A stretch of DNA of 64,000 nucleotides from NCBI GenBank assembly GCA_024509875.1, contig JAMPIV010008521.1:1-64000 (forward strand), in the 5' to 3' direction. Origin of the DNA: Oreohelix idahoensis (lineage: Eukaryota > Mollusca > Gastropoda > Stylommatophora > Oreohelicidae). Numbering within the stretch: position 1 is the first letter of the stretch; each line of letters opens with the position of its first letter. Below are positions 10,624-21,751 of the stretch, one piece after another. The notes below the pieces were generated by a model. That model did not search any database. It saw only the letters and a program-made list of their open reading frames with translations, and was not told where the DNA came from. Position numbers and translations under genes: made by a program.

Positions 10624-13298
10624 CTTCTTCTTCTTCTTCGATCCTTAACCACCGACCGTCAAAGCAGTCAGTGGCCATCACGCCTAGTGGCGTCTTGTAG
10701 GGCAACAACAAACTGATTCCACTTTGCACGGTCGGTGGCCATCCTTCGTACAGTGCCCCAACTCTGGTTCATTCTTTGCATCTCAGCCTCCACAGTCCTC
10801 CGCCAAGTTGTTTTTGGTCGGCCTCTCTTTCGCTTTCCTTCAGGGGTCCAAAGCATAGCTGTTCTTGTGATGGCATCGGGGTCTCTTCTGAGGACATGAC
10901 CAACCCAGCTCCAGCGTCTGCCAGCTATGATGGTATGCATGTCCTCTTGCTTGCTACGAGTAAGCAGATCTTGGTTGGTGATGGTATTCGGCCAAAAGAT
11001 TCGGTGAATTTTTCTTAGGCATGTTGTGTGAAAAGAGGACAATTTTGACATTTCCTTCTCTTTGACTCTCCAGCATTCCGCACCATAGAGAAGCACAGAA
11101 AGCACGCAACTCTGGTATAATCTTAATTTTGTGCTTGTGCTGTATTGGGAGGACTTCCAGATGTTATTTAGGCTAAAGAAGGCTGTTCTTGCCTTATTCA
11201 TTCTGATGTTGATGTCTTTGCCTGCCCCACCGTCTGGTGTTACTATGCTTCCTAGGTATGTGAAGGTATATGTCTGTACCAGTTGCCGATTCCTTACTGA
11301 TATGGGCTCAGGGTTGCTCACATTGAGCGTCATGACCTCAGACTTCTTTAAATTGATGTTCAAGCCCACCTGCTGGCTAAAATTTATTAAGTCTATCCGT
11401 TTTTTCCTGGATGTGTTGATGTGAATGTGCCAGCAGTGCAATGTCATCTGCATATTCCAGATCTTCCAATGTTGAAAATGTAGTCCATCTTATTCCTCTT
11501 GGACTGCCCTCTGTTGTCTGGCGCATCACCCAGTCTATGACTGTTAAAAATAGAGTGGTTGATAAGGGGCATCCCTGTCGTACTCCTGTCTTCACCTCGA
11601 AGGTTAGGTTGCTCTGCCCAACACTACACGTAAAGTTGGCATAGAGGCTTTTTATGATTGACACTATGCAGCTTGGAATTCCATAAGCCCTCAGTATTTT
11701 CCATAAACTGTCCCTATGTATGCTGTCAAAAGCCTTTTCAAAATCAACAAAATTTATGTAAAGCTGTCTTTGCCATTCTGAGCACTGCTCTATAATGTTC
11801 CTGAGAGTGAATATATGGTCTACACATCTTCTGTTCTTTCTAAATCCTGCTTGTTCTTTCCTCAGTTTGTAGTCTACTGCCTTTGAAATTCTCTGTATAA
11901 TTATCCTGCCTAGTATTTTGCTGGGAACTGAGAGAAGAGTGATTCCTCTCCAATTATTGCAGTCTGCAAGATCTCCCTTCTTGGGCAATTTGACAATTAT
12001 TCCTTTGTTCCACTCTGATGGTGTTGTCCCCGTTTTCCACACTTGTGCAAATAGTGGTTCTAATAGTTCTGCTGCTAGCTCAGGGTCTGTCTTAATTAGC
12101 TCTGCATTTAAGTTATCATGGCCCGGAGCTTTACCGTTCTTTAACCCTTTGATTGCTGTGATGATTTCTTCTTTTCGTGGAATGTCTGTATTTACATCTA
12201 GATCGTTTTCAGCCTCAGGAACATTCAATTGTGTCTCTGGTATTTCCTTGTTCAGAGTTTCTCTGAAGTGCTCTGCCCATCTTGTTTCCTGTCCCTCTGC
12301 TGTCTTGATGAGATTTCCTTGCTTATCTCTTACTAATGTAATATTGTTTGCACCTTGTTTTCCGCTGATGAATTTAGTTATTTTGTATACTGTGCTTTGT
12401 TCATTTCCCAGTGCTGCCTCTTCTGCCTGTTTTGCAAGATCGTCTAGGAAATTCCTTTTGTTGGCTCGGGTTTGGCGTTTAACTTCCCTGTCCAGTTGAC
12501 TGTACTGTTCGCTATATAGTTGCTTTAACCTGGGGGACTTCGCTTCTGGTTTCTTTCTTTTCATTTCCTTTCTCATCTTTATGGTGTTTAGTGTTTCTGG
12601 TGTTATCCAGTCTTGCTTCTTCCTTTCCTGGAATCCTAAGCATGATTTGCTACTTTCCTTATATATTGTTGAAATGGTGTTAAAATTCTGGTCTATATCA
12701 TCAGTCAATGTCTTTTCCTGGCTTTTGGCAAATTGATATCGTTTCTTAATGTCGGCCGCAAAAGCTTTTCTGGTAAGGGGGTCCTTCAATTTGCTGATGT
12801 CAAACCTTTTCTGTGTAGTTACAGTTGGTCCAGCCCTTCTTAGTTTCACTTTCAGTTTTGCAACTACTAAATGGTGATCGCTTCCCACATCTGCACCTCT
12901 TCTTACCTTCACATCTTGTAATGCATGTCTCCATCTACCGTTAACCATGATGTGGTCTATCTGGTTTCTGTCCCGGCCATTTGGTGATTCCCATGTTAAC
13001 TTGTGAATTTCCTTATGTGGGAAAAGTGTTCCTCCAATGACCAGGTTGTTAATGCGCAGTTGTTGATATAATTCATCCTTGACCTCCTCATCGCTATCAT
13101 TCGTTGGTGCGTAGCTTTGTATTATTGTAGTGTTGGTGAATCTCCCTCTCAATCTCAATCGTATCAGTCTGTTGTTGATGGGTTTCCATTCCAGTAATGT
13201 CCTTTCTATCCCTTTCTGTAGAATAATGGCTACGCCTTCACTGTGCTGTCCATCCTCTCTTCCAGAGTAAAGTACTGTTTCTCCTGTTGCTGTTTTAA
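10624..13298 (-). mobile_element. LINE-A, RTE-like non-LTR retrotransposon, 5' truncated
   Basis: The insertion lies between perfect 14-bp target duplications in the 3' region of Gypsy element 1. Read on the minus strand it starts inside the endonuclease domain and ends with a (GAA)n tail (10624-10639 on the plus strand as CTT repeats). A second, 5'-truncated copy of the family is at 55160-55435 and a tiny one at 54772-54838. Clade naming (RTE/RTE-X-like) is from protein pattern only. Confidence 0.88.
10668..13298 (-). pseudogene. Endonuclease (partial) and reverse transcriptase of LINE-A
   Basis: The frame 13323-11377 begins with residues MKYVKHRLV that come from flanking Gypsy DNA; true LINE sequence starts at 13298. 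The endonuclease end is present (RNQIDHIMVNGRW, GSDHHLVVAKLK). RT motifs follow: GFRKNRRCVDHIFTLR, VDFEKAFDS, GVRQGCPLS and the catalytic YADD (LEYADDIALLAH). A frameshift near 11377-11453 moves to the frame ending at 10668, which has the C-terminal block GHVLRRDPDAITRTA and KRKRGRPKTTWRRTVE. The 5' truncation and the frameshift make it inactive. Confidence 0.85.
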
Positions 13299-13312
13299 CT
13301 AGTCTATGCTTT
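13299..13312. repeat. Target-site duplication of LINE-A, right
   Basis: Exact copy of 10610-10623. Confidence 0.85.
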
Positions 13313-13530
13313 ACATACTTCATATTTCTTTGAATTTGTTTATCTCCATATGATTATCTCATTATCTTTCTATACTTCATGTCTTACTTTACACTTACTT
13401 CTGTCCTTGTTTTATTCATTTTTGTTGTCATGACTTAATACAGTTGTAATCCTTGTGAGTAGATATTGGGATTACATCGTCCTCGATATTTTTGTTCCTT
13501 GTTATTTTCAAAAAAAAAAAGTTTACATTT

Positions 13531-13556
13531 TTTTTCCCCCGGGGGTCGGTGTAGAC
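13531..13556 (+). promoter_or_regulatory. Conserved pre-LTR block (plus-strand primer region) of element 1
   Basis: A T-run, CCCCC, GGGGG and tcggtgtagac directly precede the LTR start TGTTAA. Elements 2 and 3 have the same arrangement (gggggtaggtgtagac and gaggggtgtggtaatc before TGTTAA and TGTTGC). This fits the site of plus-strand priming, although the last bases are not a pure polypurine tract. Confidence 0.6.
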
Positions 13557-14620
13557 TGTTAAAGTCGTGTTTTTATTAAGGGGAGTTAACCGTTAAAAGA
13601 TTTGTAAGTACGGGGCGTTTTGGGGTATACGCCCCTGTAAGCTCACTTTTTGTGATGAGATGTAAGGGGGGGTGATTTTTCTGAACACAGCTCCACTGTC
13701 TAGCTGTTAGCTTGTATTTTTAAAAATGTTCTCTCGAATGTTCGAGATACAGAAAGTGTTAGAAAGCGGATGAGTCCAGCTCACACATAAAGAAACTGAG
13801 TGTTAGCGCTTAAATGAATTCTGATAGGGTGAACTGTTTTAAGCAACGGAGATTGCTGGCAGTTTTTGCGGGAGTTTTTGTGCGGGCAGAGCTTGAAGAA
13901 GGCTGTTCCTTCTTCCTAGTGTGTCCCAGCGTATTTTGTGGTTTTCATATGAAGGGAATTTGATTATTATAAAGGATAATGTTCCTGAAGTAAAGGTAAA
14001 GAGATTATTGTTGGGAAAGTTCTTTCTCCCAGGAGTTTATGGATTATTATAGAGGCCGTGGATTATACAGGCCGTGATTATGATTCACGTTTATTCTAAT
14101 GGACTCCCCCCCCCCTTGTTATTAGAAGTCATGTATGCCGCTGTGTAAGCGACCAGTGTTTATCATCCCTTATAAGAAGATTTATGTAAACCTTTATGAA
14201 CCATGAGCTGCTGTGGTTTTGCAGCCTTGCCTATTGAGACTGCGATGCACGCTGTCTTTTGTGTGGAAGACTATTTTTGCTGTATGAACTTATTTGCTGT
14301 GTCACCATGCTGTGCCATGGAGTGTCGTCAAATATTACCATAATGTTATGTGACTGTGGCGTAATAAACCATTTAAACGTTTCACGACTCTTACATTTAA
14401 TGGAGTGGGTCGTTACAGCCTGTGTTGGTATGCCTGAACCTTTATGCATTCGTGTTTATTGACAGTCACTTGCTCACACATCAGTCGGCCACCCGTAAGC
14501 CCCGACCTCACTGACTCTGTCATTGTCAGTCCTTGTTTTGTACCACACCATCCACCACCATCAACAGTATTGAACCTAATATGTACCACCTGTGTAAACC
14601 CTTCGAACATAGTGGTAACA
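13557..14620 (+). repeat. 3' LTR of Gypsy element 1 (complete)
   Basis: It begins TGTTAA and ends TAACA. The first 125 bases have no partner in the 5' LTR. The start shares AAGGGGAGTT and TTCTCTCGAA with the LTR start of element 2, which supports the boundary and the family link. Length is 1064 bases. Confidence 0.85.
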
Positions 14621-14773
14621 TTACTTACTTACTTAGTCGTTCCCCTTCTACAGTGTGGTGTAGAGATTTGGAAGAGAGAGTGCCAGACTATCCTATTCGC
14701 TGTCTTCCTCCTGGCCTGGTTCCATTCTAGTCCTCCAAATATTGTCTAATGTTGTCCTCCCAGCGGACTCTGG
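14621..14773 (-). mobile_element. LINE-C 3' end fragment
   Basis: About 150 bases match the 3' ends at 39529-39700 and 40083-40240. On the minus strand the fragment ends in a (TAAG)-type tail (TTACTTACTTACTTAG on plus). It abuts the 3' LTR of element 1 on the left and the second piece of the duplicated NXPE intron on the right. Confidence 0.75.
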
Positions 14774-15010
14774 TTAATGTTTTTCTTGGAAGTAAAATGT
14801 TTTTGTTTTAATCAGGATTGTAGAGTCTGCCAACAAATTTCCAACTCCGGACTCCTACTGACTCGTAACAATTTAGAAGTCCAACTCCGACTACAGTTTT
14901 TTACTTGGCATATGGCATAAAATTCGAAGTCGGAATCTGGACATTTTTTTACCGACTCCACTAAAAATGACCGACTCCACGACTCCGACTTCCGACTCCA
15001 CACTTTACGG
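14774..15010 (+). repeat. Copy 2 of the duplicated intron block (right part) with GACTCC-rich repeat
   Basis: Bases 14774-14945 match 1680-1852 almost base for base, resuming where 2441-2602 stops. The following GACTCC-rich stretch to about 15005 belongs to a dispersed repeat. Together with the left part this shows that about 12 kb was inserted into the duplicated intron. Confidence 0.72.
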
Positions 15011-15208
15011 CTACAAAATCTTTGTTATGAACAAACAAAACAAAAACAGAAGAGAAAAACGCGAGAATCAAGTTAAATACATAAAAAATAAATAAACGTG
15101 ATGTTGCCCGTAAATGGCACTACTTCGTGAATATCAGAAAGAATAATATGACCCTCGAATAGAACAAGAAGAAAAATGACGCGTGCAATAAAACAGAAAA
15201 CTAGGACG
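15011..15208. other. Unassigned A-rich spacer
   Basis: No gene or known repeat was seen between the GACTCC repeat and the tandem array. Confidence 0.4.
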
Positions 15209-15490
15209 AACAAAAATTAGGAGCAGCTAGTGGGGCGAGAGGTGAAGAAACAAAAATTAGGAGCAGCTAGTGGGGCGAGAGGTGAAGAAACAAAAATTAG
15301 GAGCAGCTAGTGGGGCGAGAGGTGAAGAAACAAAAATTAGGAGCAGCTAGTGGGGCGAGAGGTGAAGAAACAAAAATTAGGAGCAGCTAGTGGGGCGAGA
15401 GGTAAAGAAACAAAAATTTGGAGCAGCTAGTGGGGCGAGAGGTGAAGCAACAAAAATTAGGAGCAGCTAGTGGGGCGAGAGGTGAAAAAA
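15209..15490. repeat. Tandem array, 40-bp unit, about 7 copies
   Basis: The unit contains aggagcagctagtggggcga and repeats every 40 bases with only a few substitutions, so the array is young or homogenised. Its length is not divisible by three and no coding role is likely. Confidence 0.95.
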
Positions 15491-15989
15491 CCAAATTGAA
15501 ATTGTTATTTTTATTGCTTAGAATCGACGCCATTGCACTCCGGGCAAAACCATAGGTGTCAGTCTCCATCTGCAAATATCGAAGGGTATGAACGTGGATT
15601 GTTCCTGAAGCCCACTGGTTGTATACACGCCTGATGCATCGCCTCAAACGTTCATTCTTGCTTGTCTTACGTTTGATGCGACATTCTAGCAGTCATAGCC
15701 TTGTTGATTCATTGATTGCAACGTCGTTCTCTAACAGGCTATCGTTAGCTGTCTTTACTATTCCTCCCTTATCAATATTCAGTTTTCCCACAATGGGTGC
15801 TCTCGAGGCTTGTCTGTCAGCTCTCTCATCGCCACGTACCCCTGCATGACCAGGACAGTAGATCCACAACATATCCTGAAGGTCCTCTATGTATGTTCTC
15901 TATATATGTCGTAGCCATCCTTTTTCGGCCTTCCGAAGCATGGACTGTGAATCGGACACAATTAATGCCCTTCAATGTCATGAAGACCT

Positions 15990-16998
15990 CCCCAAAACAA
16001 CCTACCGAAATGAAAAATGTTTACTAATTATGAGGAGTCAAACTACTGCCATGAAAATAAATCTATCATCACAGAAGTCCGTCCCCCCCCCCCCCAAAAA
16101 AAAAAAAAAGATAGAAAAGCCACCAGATTCCTCCACAGCTAAAACCTTTGGCTCAGGAGATGATTGAAGAAATGTACAACCCTAAGGAGTGGGCACACAT
16201 ATATACAAATGAATCCGCAGACGGGGCAGTAAAGAATGATGTTTGAGGTATTTTTTATCAGATTTATTAATGGGAGGATCATCAGTAAGGCCTTCCCAAC
16301 CCGAAAGATCTCCTCTAATTTCAGGGAAAAAGCTATGGCACTACTACAAGCTTTGAGAATCCTCACTAAAGCAGAACAACAGCCAGCAGCTAAGATATTA
16401 ATCTTTACTAACTATAGATCACTACTGGAATCAATACAGAACACCAGATATGAAAACATTGTGCATGAGATCACATCTGAGATGAATATTATTAAAAGGT
16501 CTTTAACCATAGCCCTTCAGTGGTTGCCCTCCCATTGTGAAATAACTGAAAATACCGATGCTGCATCTAGAAGTGGCAGTAAAATTAACAATTCACCCTC
16601 CCATTGCCCTATCTAAAGGCTAAAACCATTATCAGCAAGTACAAATACCAAAGGGAAAGAGAAGGTGGTATATACAACAGATATAACCCAATCCACCAGC
16701 TCAATAGACACCTGCAGACCATCATTTTCCGCCTGAGAACTGGCCATAGCAGATTACCAGGCCACCTCTATCGCCTCAGGGTATCTCATTCGAATGAATG
16801 TCTGTGTAGAACCAGAATCCCGACCCTTGAACACATTCTCAAAAACTGCCCAGCTCATGATGATCCACGACGCCTGACCTGGCCAGAGGGTGTTGAGCTC
16901 AGGCAGACGCTACGGGGTGACCTGGAAAAGACTGTGGACTTCGTTCTGGCGACAGGCCTGCAGATTTAGCATGACTACAAACTGAACGCAGAAGAAGA
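15990..16998 (+). mobile_element. Second RNase-H LINE fragment inserted head-on in LINE-D
   Basis: On the plus strand an RNase H domain starts near 16190 (HIYTNESADGAVKNDV), continues through FREKAMALLQALRIL, and ends with LQWLPSHCEITENTDAASR. A C-terminal zinc-like segment follows (CLCRTRIPTLEHILKNCP). The coding part stops at 16967-16969, and a GAAGAAGAA tail lies near 16990-16998. One frameshift occurs near 16245 and another near 16600. The 5' end is not well defined. Confidence 0.65.
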
Positions 16999-17944
16999 AT
17001 GCCCTGGTTATTGAAGTTTCAGGCAGCCACTTTAAGGCTACAGTAGCTACCCTTATCTCCATTCTCACGCTGGAGGTTGTTGTCAGGTAAGCTCTGCTCT
17101 GTTCAGCGACGACTTTTACTCTAGCCGCATCCAGATGTCTCACAACGGAGTACACACCCATCAGTGTACAATGGCATCGTCATGCCTAGCATGGACGTCT
17201 ATCAGCTGATTAATTTCCAGCTCTGCCTTGCCATTACACCAATCTCTACACTCCCTGATAAGGCTGATAATGACATGTTGGTAGTCTGTCCAGTTCTCAA
17301 CTGAATTTAACCCATTTCCCCCCTCCTCTCCCCCTTATGAATATTTTTAAAACTGTGGTCTCTAGCCCAATCGTTGCCTCTGCCTGTGCCATCCATGACC
17401 TCCTCTGATGTGTCAGTAAAGTTCCCATGCAGTGAGCGACCTTTGTCTATGGTTATCTGCGTATAGGCTTTTGCCTGGGTCATCGCATACATGGGTCTTA
17501 TCGACAGCAATCCAAGCATGTACCCCATCGTCAGAATGGGTGTGTCTTGCGCACAGTTCAAGGCTATACGAATTCCTTCATTTTGAATGCGCTCAAGAAG
17601 TTCACATTGCGATTATGACAACGTGAGTATTCCAAACTCCATTATCAAATTACTGATATGACTAGCTGATGATACAGGAGAAACAGCAGTCTCTGCTCCA
17701 GGTGTGCGTCAGCTATTGTTTTTAGTGCTGTCAGACCGCCCTTACACTTCTGTATGATTAGCTCAACCTGATCCTTGTACGACAGCCTGCAGTACAACGT
17801 TACTCCCGAAATATTTCAGCTTGTCCTGACTTTCAATGTTCCCCACGTTGAGACTAATGCTATGAGGTTTGCTTTCTCTAAGGAGTTGTTCAAGGAGCAA
17901 AGGCGTACGTAAAGTATTGGCACCCGGGGAGGATCCTACTTTTG

Positions 17945-18290
17945 GCACCCGCCCAGTGGCGAATTTACATTTTGGAGGCCCTGAAGCGTGAACTCTGGGG
18001 GGGGGGGCCTCTTTTATTTAAAAAAAGTGTTGAGGGATGGGAAAGAAACGTATTATAGAGATAAGTGGACTTGGGGGCCCTGAAGCTCAAGCTTCATTAG
18101 CTTCATAGTAGATCCGCCTCTACACCCGCCTCCCATAAAGAATCTCACCTGCAAGTATATATTTAACAGTAAGTACTATCATAAAAGTATCCGATGGTAC
18201 CCCTCTCCTGGCTGCTACATGGGGCGATCCGCCCCCTCGCAACCACCTCCCCCCAGTACACCACTGTCAAAGAGGACCACATTACATAAG
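17945..18290. other. Unidentified insert with G-run in LINE-D
   Basis: This segment interrupts the LINE-D coding order. It contains a run of 9-10 G near 17996 and phrases such as agtggcgaatttac and gtagatccgcct that look like dispersed repeat sequence. No open frame was recognised. Confidence 0.35.
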
Positions 18291-18738
18291 CCTTGTTGGG
18301 ATTGACCTTTGAACCAGTTTCCTCACACCCTTTTCAAACATCCTATAGTGTCTTATGTATAAATTTGGCAATTTTATGTGTGCCTGAGCCAGCTTGGTGA
18401 ATGCATCTCCGAAAGTTAATGTTCGTCCCGGCGCTGCTCATTGTATTGGTGAATTATGGCCATGTTTGCATATGTTAAACAGCACCGGTGATATTATAGA
18501 ACCTTAAGGTAGCCCCTGGCATATGTGCATTGATTCTGACGTCCATATTCTCAACTGAAATTACGATAGAGACAAAAATCGGGAAATACAAAATGCAGGT
18601 CAACCTCGACTTATTTTTCTCCATATTTTTTATTTGATATTTTTGATACTGTAGTTCTATCTTGAAAGGATAGTGTTGTTAAACATGAGAAGTATTGATA
18701 ATTCGTAAATATTCTGGGACACTCAAAACAGTAATTTA

Positions 18739-19587
18739 CCGTAAAATCTCGCGTAGAATACGCACAATTTTTACTCATTTTTGCCCGCTAAAACTCGGGT
18801 GCGCATTATACGCGAGTACTAAAAAATACGTAATTTTCGATATCGAAAGTAACCTACATTGGAAAGTCTGTCAAGTTTTTGTCACAATTTGACAGTGAAA
18901 ATGGCGCAAAATTGAATGTGCCATGTGTTTTCTTATGTGTCCGACATTGTTGCAAAACGCATTTCGCACTCTTGGTCTTCAATCTGTTTTGATTTTAAGC
19001 GTGGTTGTGAAGTTTGTCATTTGATTATTTTGAGCCCTAAAAATGAATTCGAAAAAATGTTGTAGCCTACTGCAGCAGAAAAGCTCTTAGTGGTAAAATA
19101 TGCAGAATCTAACGGCAGTCGGGCAGCAAGTCGACATTTTTCCATTAACGAGTGTAACATTCGATTATGGCGAAAAAACAAAGAGGCGCTGCAAGTGTTG
19201 CCTAGTAAGAAAAAGGCGAATCGTGGGTCACCACCAGATTTTCCAGACCTAGAAAAAAACATTATTGGAGTGGGTAGTGGATAGAAGGCAACAAGGCATC
19301 GGTGTTTCATGCATTGAAATCCGACTTAAAGCTCTGGAACTTAAAAAATATCGTACAAGCACAACAGCATTTAAAGCGTCATATGGATGGTCTTTCAGTT
19401 CGTCGAAGAACTACTATCGCGCAGCATCTTCCATCTTCTTTCAGTTTTTTAACAAATATTTCATAAAATAAAATCTTGAAAAATTATGGTGCGTATTATA
19501 CACGAATTTCCATTTTACCAGAAAATTTTGGGCTAAATCAAGCATGCGTATTATACACGAGTGCGTATTATACGCGAGATTTTACGG
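18739..19587 (+). mobile_element. Pogo/Tigger-like DNA transposon remnant
   Basis: Terminal inverted repeats start ccgtaaaatctcgcgta at 18739 and end tacgcgagattttacgg at 19587, flanked by TA on both sides (18737-18738, 19588-19589). Both are hallmarks of the Tc1/mariner-pogo superfamily. Inside, about 19062-19430 encodes a DNA-binding N-terminal part of a transposase (KYAESNGSRAASRHFSIN, NIRLWRKNK, then WVVDRRQQGIGVS). A frameshift near 19260 splits the coding part. The DDE catalytic domain is missing, so at 849 bases the element is non-autonomous. Confidence 0.82.
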
Positions 19588-19739
19588 TACTAGTATAAAT
19601 AACTAGTGATGTTTATTCGGAATTCATTGCACAGAAATATATTAACATTATCCAAAGATCATCAACTGCGTGTCAATCTTAATTCCCTAAATAAAATTAT
19701 CTTTTTGTGTAATTTCTTTTCATTATTGAAGTATAAATT

Positions 19740-19787
19740 CCACACACACAAAGCACAAACACACACACACACACATTACACATGCAA
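19740..19787. repeat. (CA)n microsatellite
   Basis: Short imperfect CA repeat tract with no gene context. Confidence 0.85.
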
Positions 19788-19825
19788 TTATTATTATTTC
19801 ATTATTTTTGGTATTATTTTCTTAA

Positions 19826-19874
19826 GCTTCCGATTGACATGTTGTTAGAGCACTGGTCTCTCGCGGCTAAGGTG
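19826..19874 (+). mobile_element. SINE head fragment
   Basis: The tRNA-like start ttccgattgacatgttgttagagc resembles the head of the SINE at 30885-31125 and includes a box-A-like part. The rest of the element is absent. Confidence 0.55.
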
Positions 19875-20061
19875 TAAAACAATTTGCATTGGACGTTAGG
19901 ACAGAAATACCGTGAAATGATATCTAGGACCGCGATTTGGCTGGGTGGAAGTACTTCAAGAAGAACTCTTGCAGCTGTGGTTGATGTTATAGTTTTTTTT
20001 AAATGATGAGATCGTCTACCTCATATTACTATCCTTTGACGCTATTCCTGAGGGAATAGTT

Positions 20062-20066
20062 GTTAT
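20062..20066. repeat. Target-site duplication of Gypsy element 2, left
   Basis: GTTAT here and at 27133-27137 flank the outer LTR ends. Confidence 0.75.
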
Positions 20067-20998
20067 TGATAAGGGGCGCGTGGTTATATTTCTGGAATCA
20101 CTGTTGAAGTTATAGTGTTGAAGGGTGTGAGACCTCCGGGCAACGCCGGGTACTTCCAGAAGAATGAAAATGTTATAATTATTATGTGCTGCGCTGATAT
20201 AGGCGATCAGCAGGTCGGGCTTACAGGTGGCCGACTGGGTGTGTGTGTGAAGCTATCAAAGGACGCGAATGCATGTGGTTCTGGAACAAACACGAACAAT
20301 CACACACCATAATGCACATAACAGGTAACACTGCGAACTCTGGTAAACCTCCTAGTCAGAAGAATGAAGAGACGGCTGAAACGTCTATACACTGTTTATT
20401 GTACTGCTACAAACGACACATAAACGTAAACATCCTGGTAATACAGTACATAGGCACATTGTAAACAATTCACTGTCTCTGTTACAGCTCAAAGCACTTC
20501 ATGGAAAAAACATCATGTAAATATTCTTTTCACCTTCTCTGGCGATACAATATATAAGCCGCATAAAGTTCCTGGCTTTTAATCAGTGTAAATATTCTTC
20601 TTACCTCCTCTGCTCTGGCAATACAATATCTAAGACACATTGCACAATATAAATACTAGCCATATATCCTTGGCTTTAGAAATATCACAGGGAGTCTCCA
20701 ACTTTTCTATCTTGCCACAAATATCCTCCCCGAACACACAGTTAGAAAACATGGCCTACCAGCCTGGTCAAACGCCCAGAGCGAACTGTCATGGGATACC
20801 GCATATCAGTCCCGCTCAAACAGTTACGCATGCGCGCTAACCGCGAAACGTGAACTGAACTCAATCTCGAAGGTTCGAGAGAATTCTGGATCAAATATTT
20901 AAACAAGTCAAGGGAGATAACCAACGTCTGGCATGTACCTACAGTATTACAACGTGTAAACTCCCCTTGACTACAAAATATTAAATTCTGTCTTAACA
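20067..20998 (-). repeat. 3' LTR of Gypsy element 2
   Basis: On the element strand it begins TGTTAAGACAG at 20998 and ends CCTTATCA at 20067. It differs from the partner at 26199-27132 by about 20 substitutions by eye. Adjacent on the inner side is the ccccccgggaaaaaa block (minus strand pre-LTR priming region, about 20999-21027). Confidence 0.88.
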
Positions 20999-21081
20999 GT
21001 CTACACCTACCCCCCGGGAAAAAAATGGAAATATCATTTTTTTAACATTACATCAACAAAAAATAAGAGGTCGGTATAGTA

Positions 21082-21621
21082 CTAATATCCGCATACAAGA
21101 ATTACTCTATGTAAAGACATATGAATACATCGACAAAAAATATAAACAGTAAGTGTAAAGTAAAAAGTGAAGCATACAAAGTAATCAGCTAAGTATACAA
21201 GTATGATAGGTTTCAAACAAAGTAAAGTATAGACAGATAATGGGACAACCAGACGAAGAACGTCAACCTCAAAGAAGTATGAAGTATGAAAGTATAAATT
21301 CGCCATGACACCATAAGTGAAAAGAGAAAAGTGAACAAAGACCATATGACATACGAGAGGAAAAAGCAGAAATGAAGGAAAGTAATGCCATAAGAAAAAA
21401 GAAAACAGCAATATGTCATGGTAAACAATTACATGAAAGAGTGTATTGCAAAAATGAACTACATTATAGTACATAAGTATACATCCCAAAAAACAATGCA
21501 TAGACAAATTCAAGATAAACAAGTAGCTATCATCTAAAAACATAGTGTGCATGATAAACAGGTTAATAGATTCGCGGAGCACAAATGATGAGCTCAAAAT
21601 GGATATCAAAATAAACATCAC
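21082..21621 (-). other. Hydrophobic 179-residue reading frame in the 3' region of element 2
   Basis: An ATG-initiated frame with several hydrophobic stretches, very rich in Phe, Leu, Tyr and His. No family is recognised. The matching region of element 1 (10394-10648, interrupted by LINE-A) is also open in part and shares an INxxIMHxMxF-like start. T-rich untranslated DNA tends to lack stops, so it may be non-coding. Confidence 0.25.
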
Positions 21622-21644
21622 TGTTATGCATAGCTATTACTGAC

Positions 21645-21662
21645 GCACAATCAAGCGTCGGG
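21645..21662 (-). promoter_or_regulatory. Conserved RNA hairpin A (element 2)
   Basis: On the element strand the stem is GACGC/GCGTC with loop TTGATTGT. Relative to element 1 (AGCGC/GCGCT) the two outer base pairs are swapped while pairing and loop are kept, which is covariation evidence. Confidence 0.6.
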
Positions 21663-21751
21663 TGAGGGAAAGAAAAAATATATATATATACCTCACAACC
21701 TCGGAAAAAAATAATATTTTCCAAAGTACCAATATCATGCTACCTAGTTAC

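Larger units (their letters stand above)
2603..14620 (+). mobile_element. Gypsy element 1, Gmr1-like Ty3/Gypsy retrotransposon, degenerate
   Basis: It has LTRs, a leader, Gag, protease, integrase, RT and RNase H in that order, then a long 3' region. It is broken by several frameshifts and a nonsense codon and carries a LINE-A insertion at 10624-13298. LTR differences number about 20 over about 940 aligned bases by eye (roughly 98 percent identity). The 5' LTR lacks its first 125 or so bases, so no target duplication can be read. It lies inside copy 2 of the duplicated NXPE intron, followed immediately by a LINE-C tail. Confidence 0.88.
15530..18560 (-). mobile_element. LINE-D, old RNase-H-bearing LINE (I-group-like), degenerate and interrupted
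   Basis: Pieces of one LINE can be followed down the minus strand. RT motif GLP-GSIISPVLFNI lies near 18530-18480. A block with RESKPHSISLNVGNIES and KLKYFG is near 17900-17800. The RT C-terminal part is at 17750-17300. An RNase H start (PLYTDGCVLRCETSG) is near 17155 and an RNase H end (CPGHAGVRGDERADRQAS) near 15860-15800. Many stops and frameshifts are present. Unrelated DNA interrupts it at about 17945-18290, and a plus-strand LINE interrupts it at about 15990-16998. Confidence 0.6.

Noticed and set aside
10776..12499. Plus-strand frames across LINE-A
   Set aside because: They are antisense shadows of the LINE-A coding region.
13323..13323. ATG at 13323 as the true start of the LINE-A protein
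   Set aside because: The first residues are encoded by Gypsy flank outside the target duplication; the LINE is 5' truncated.
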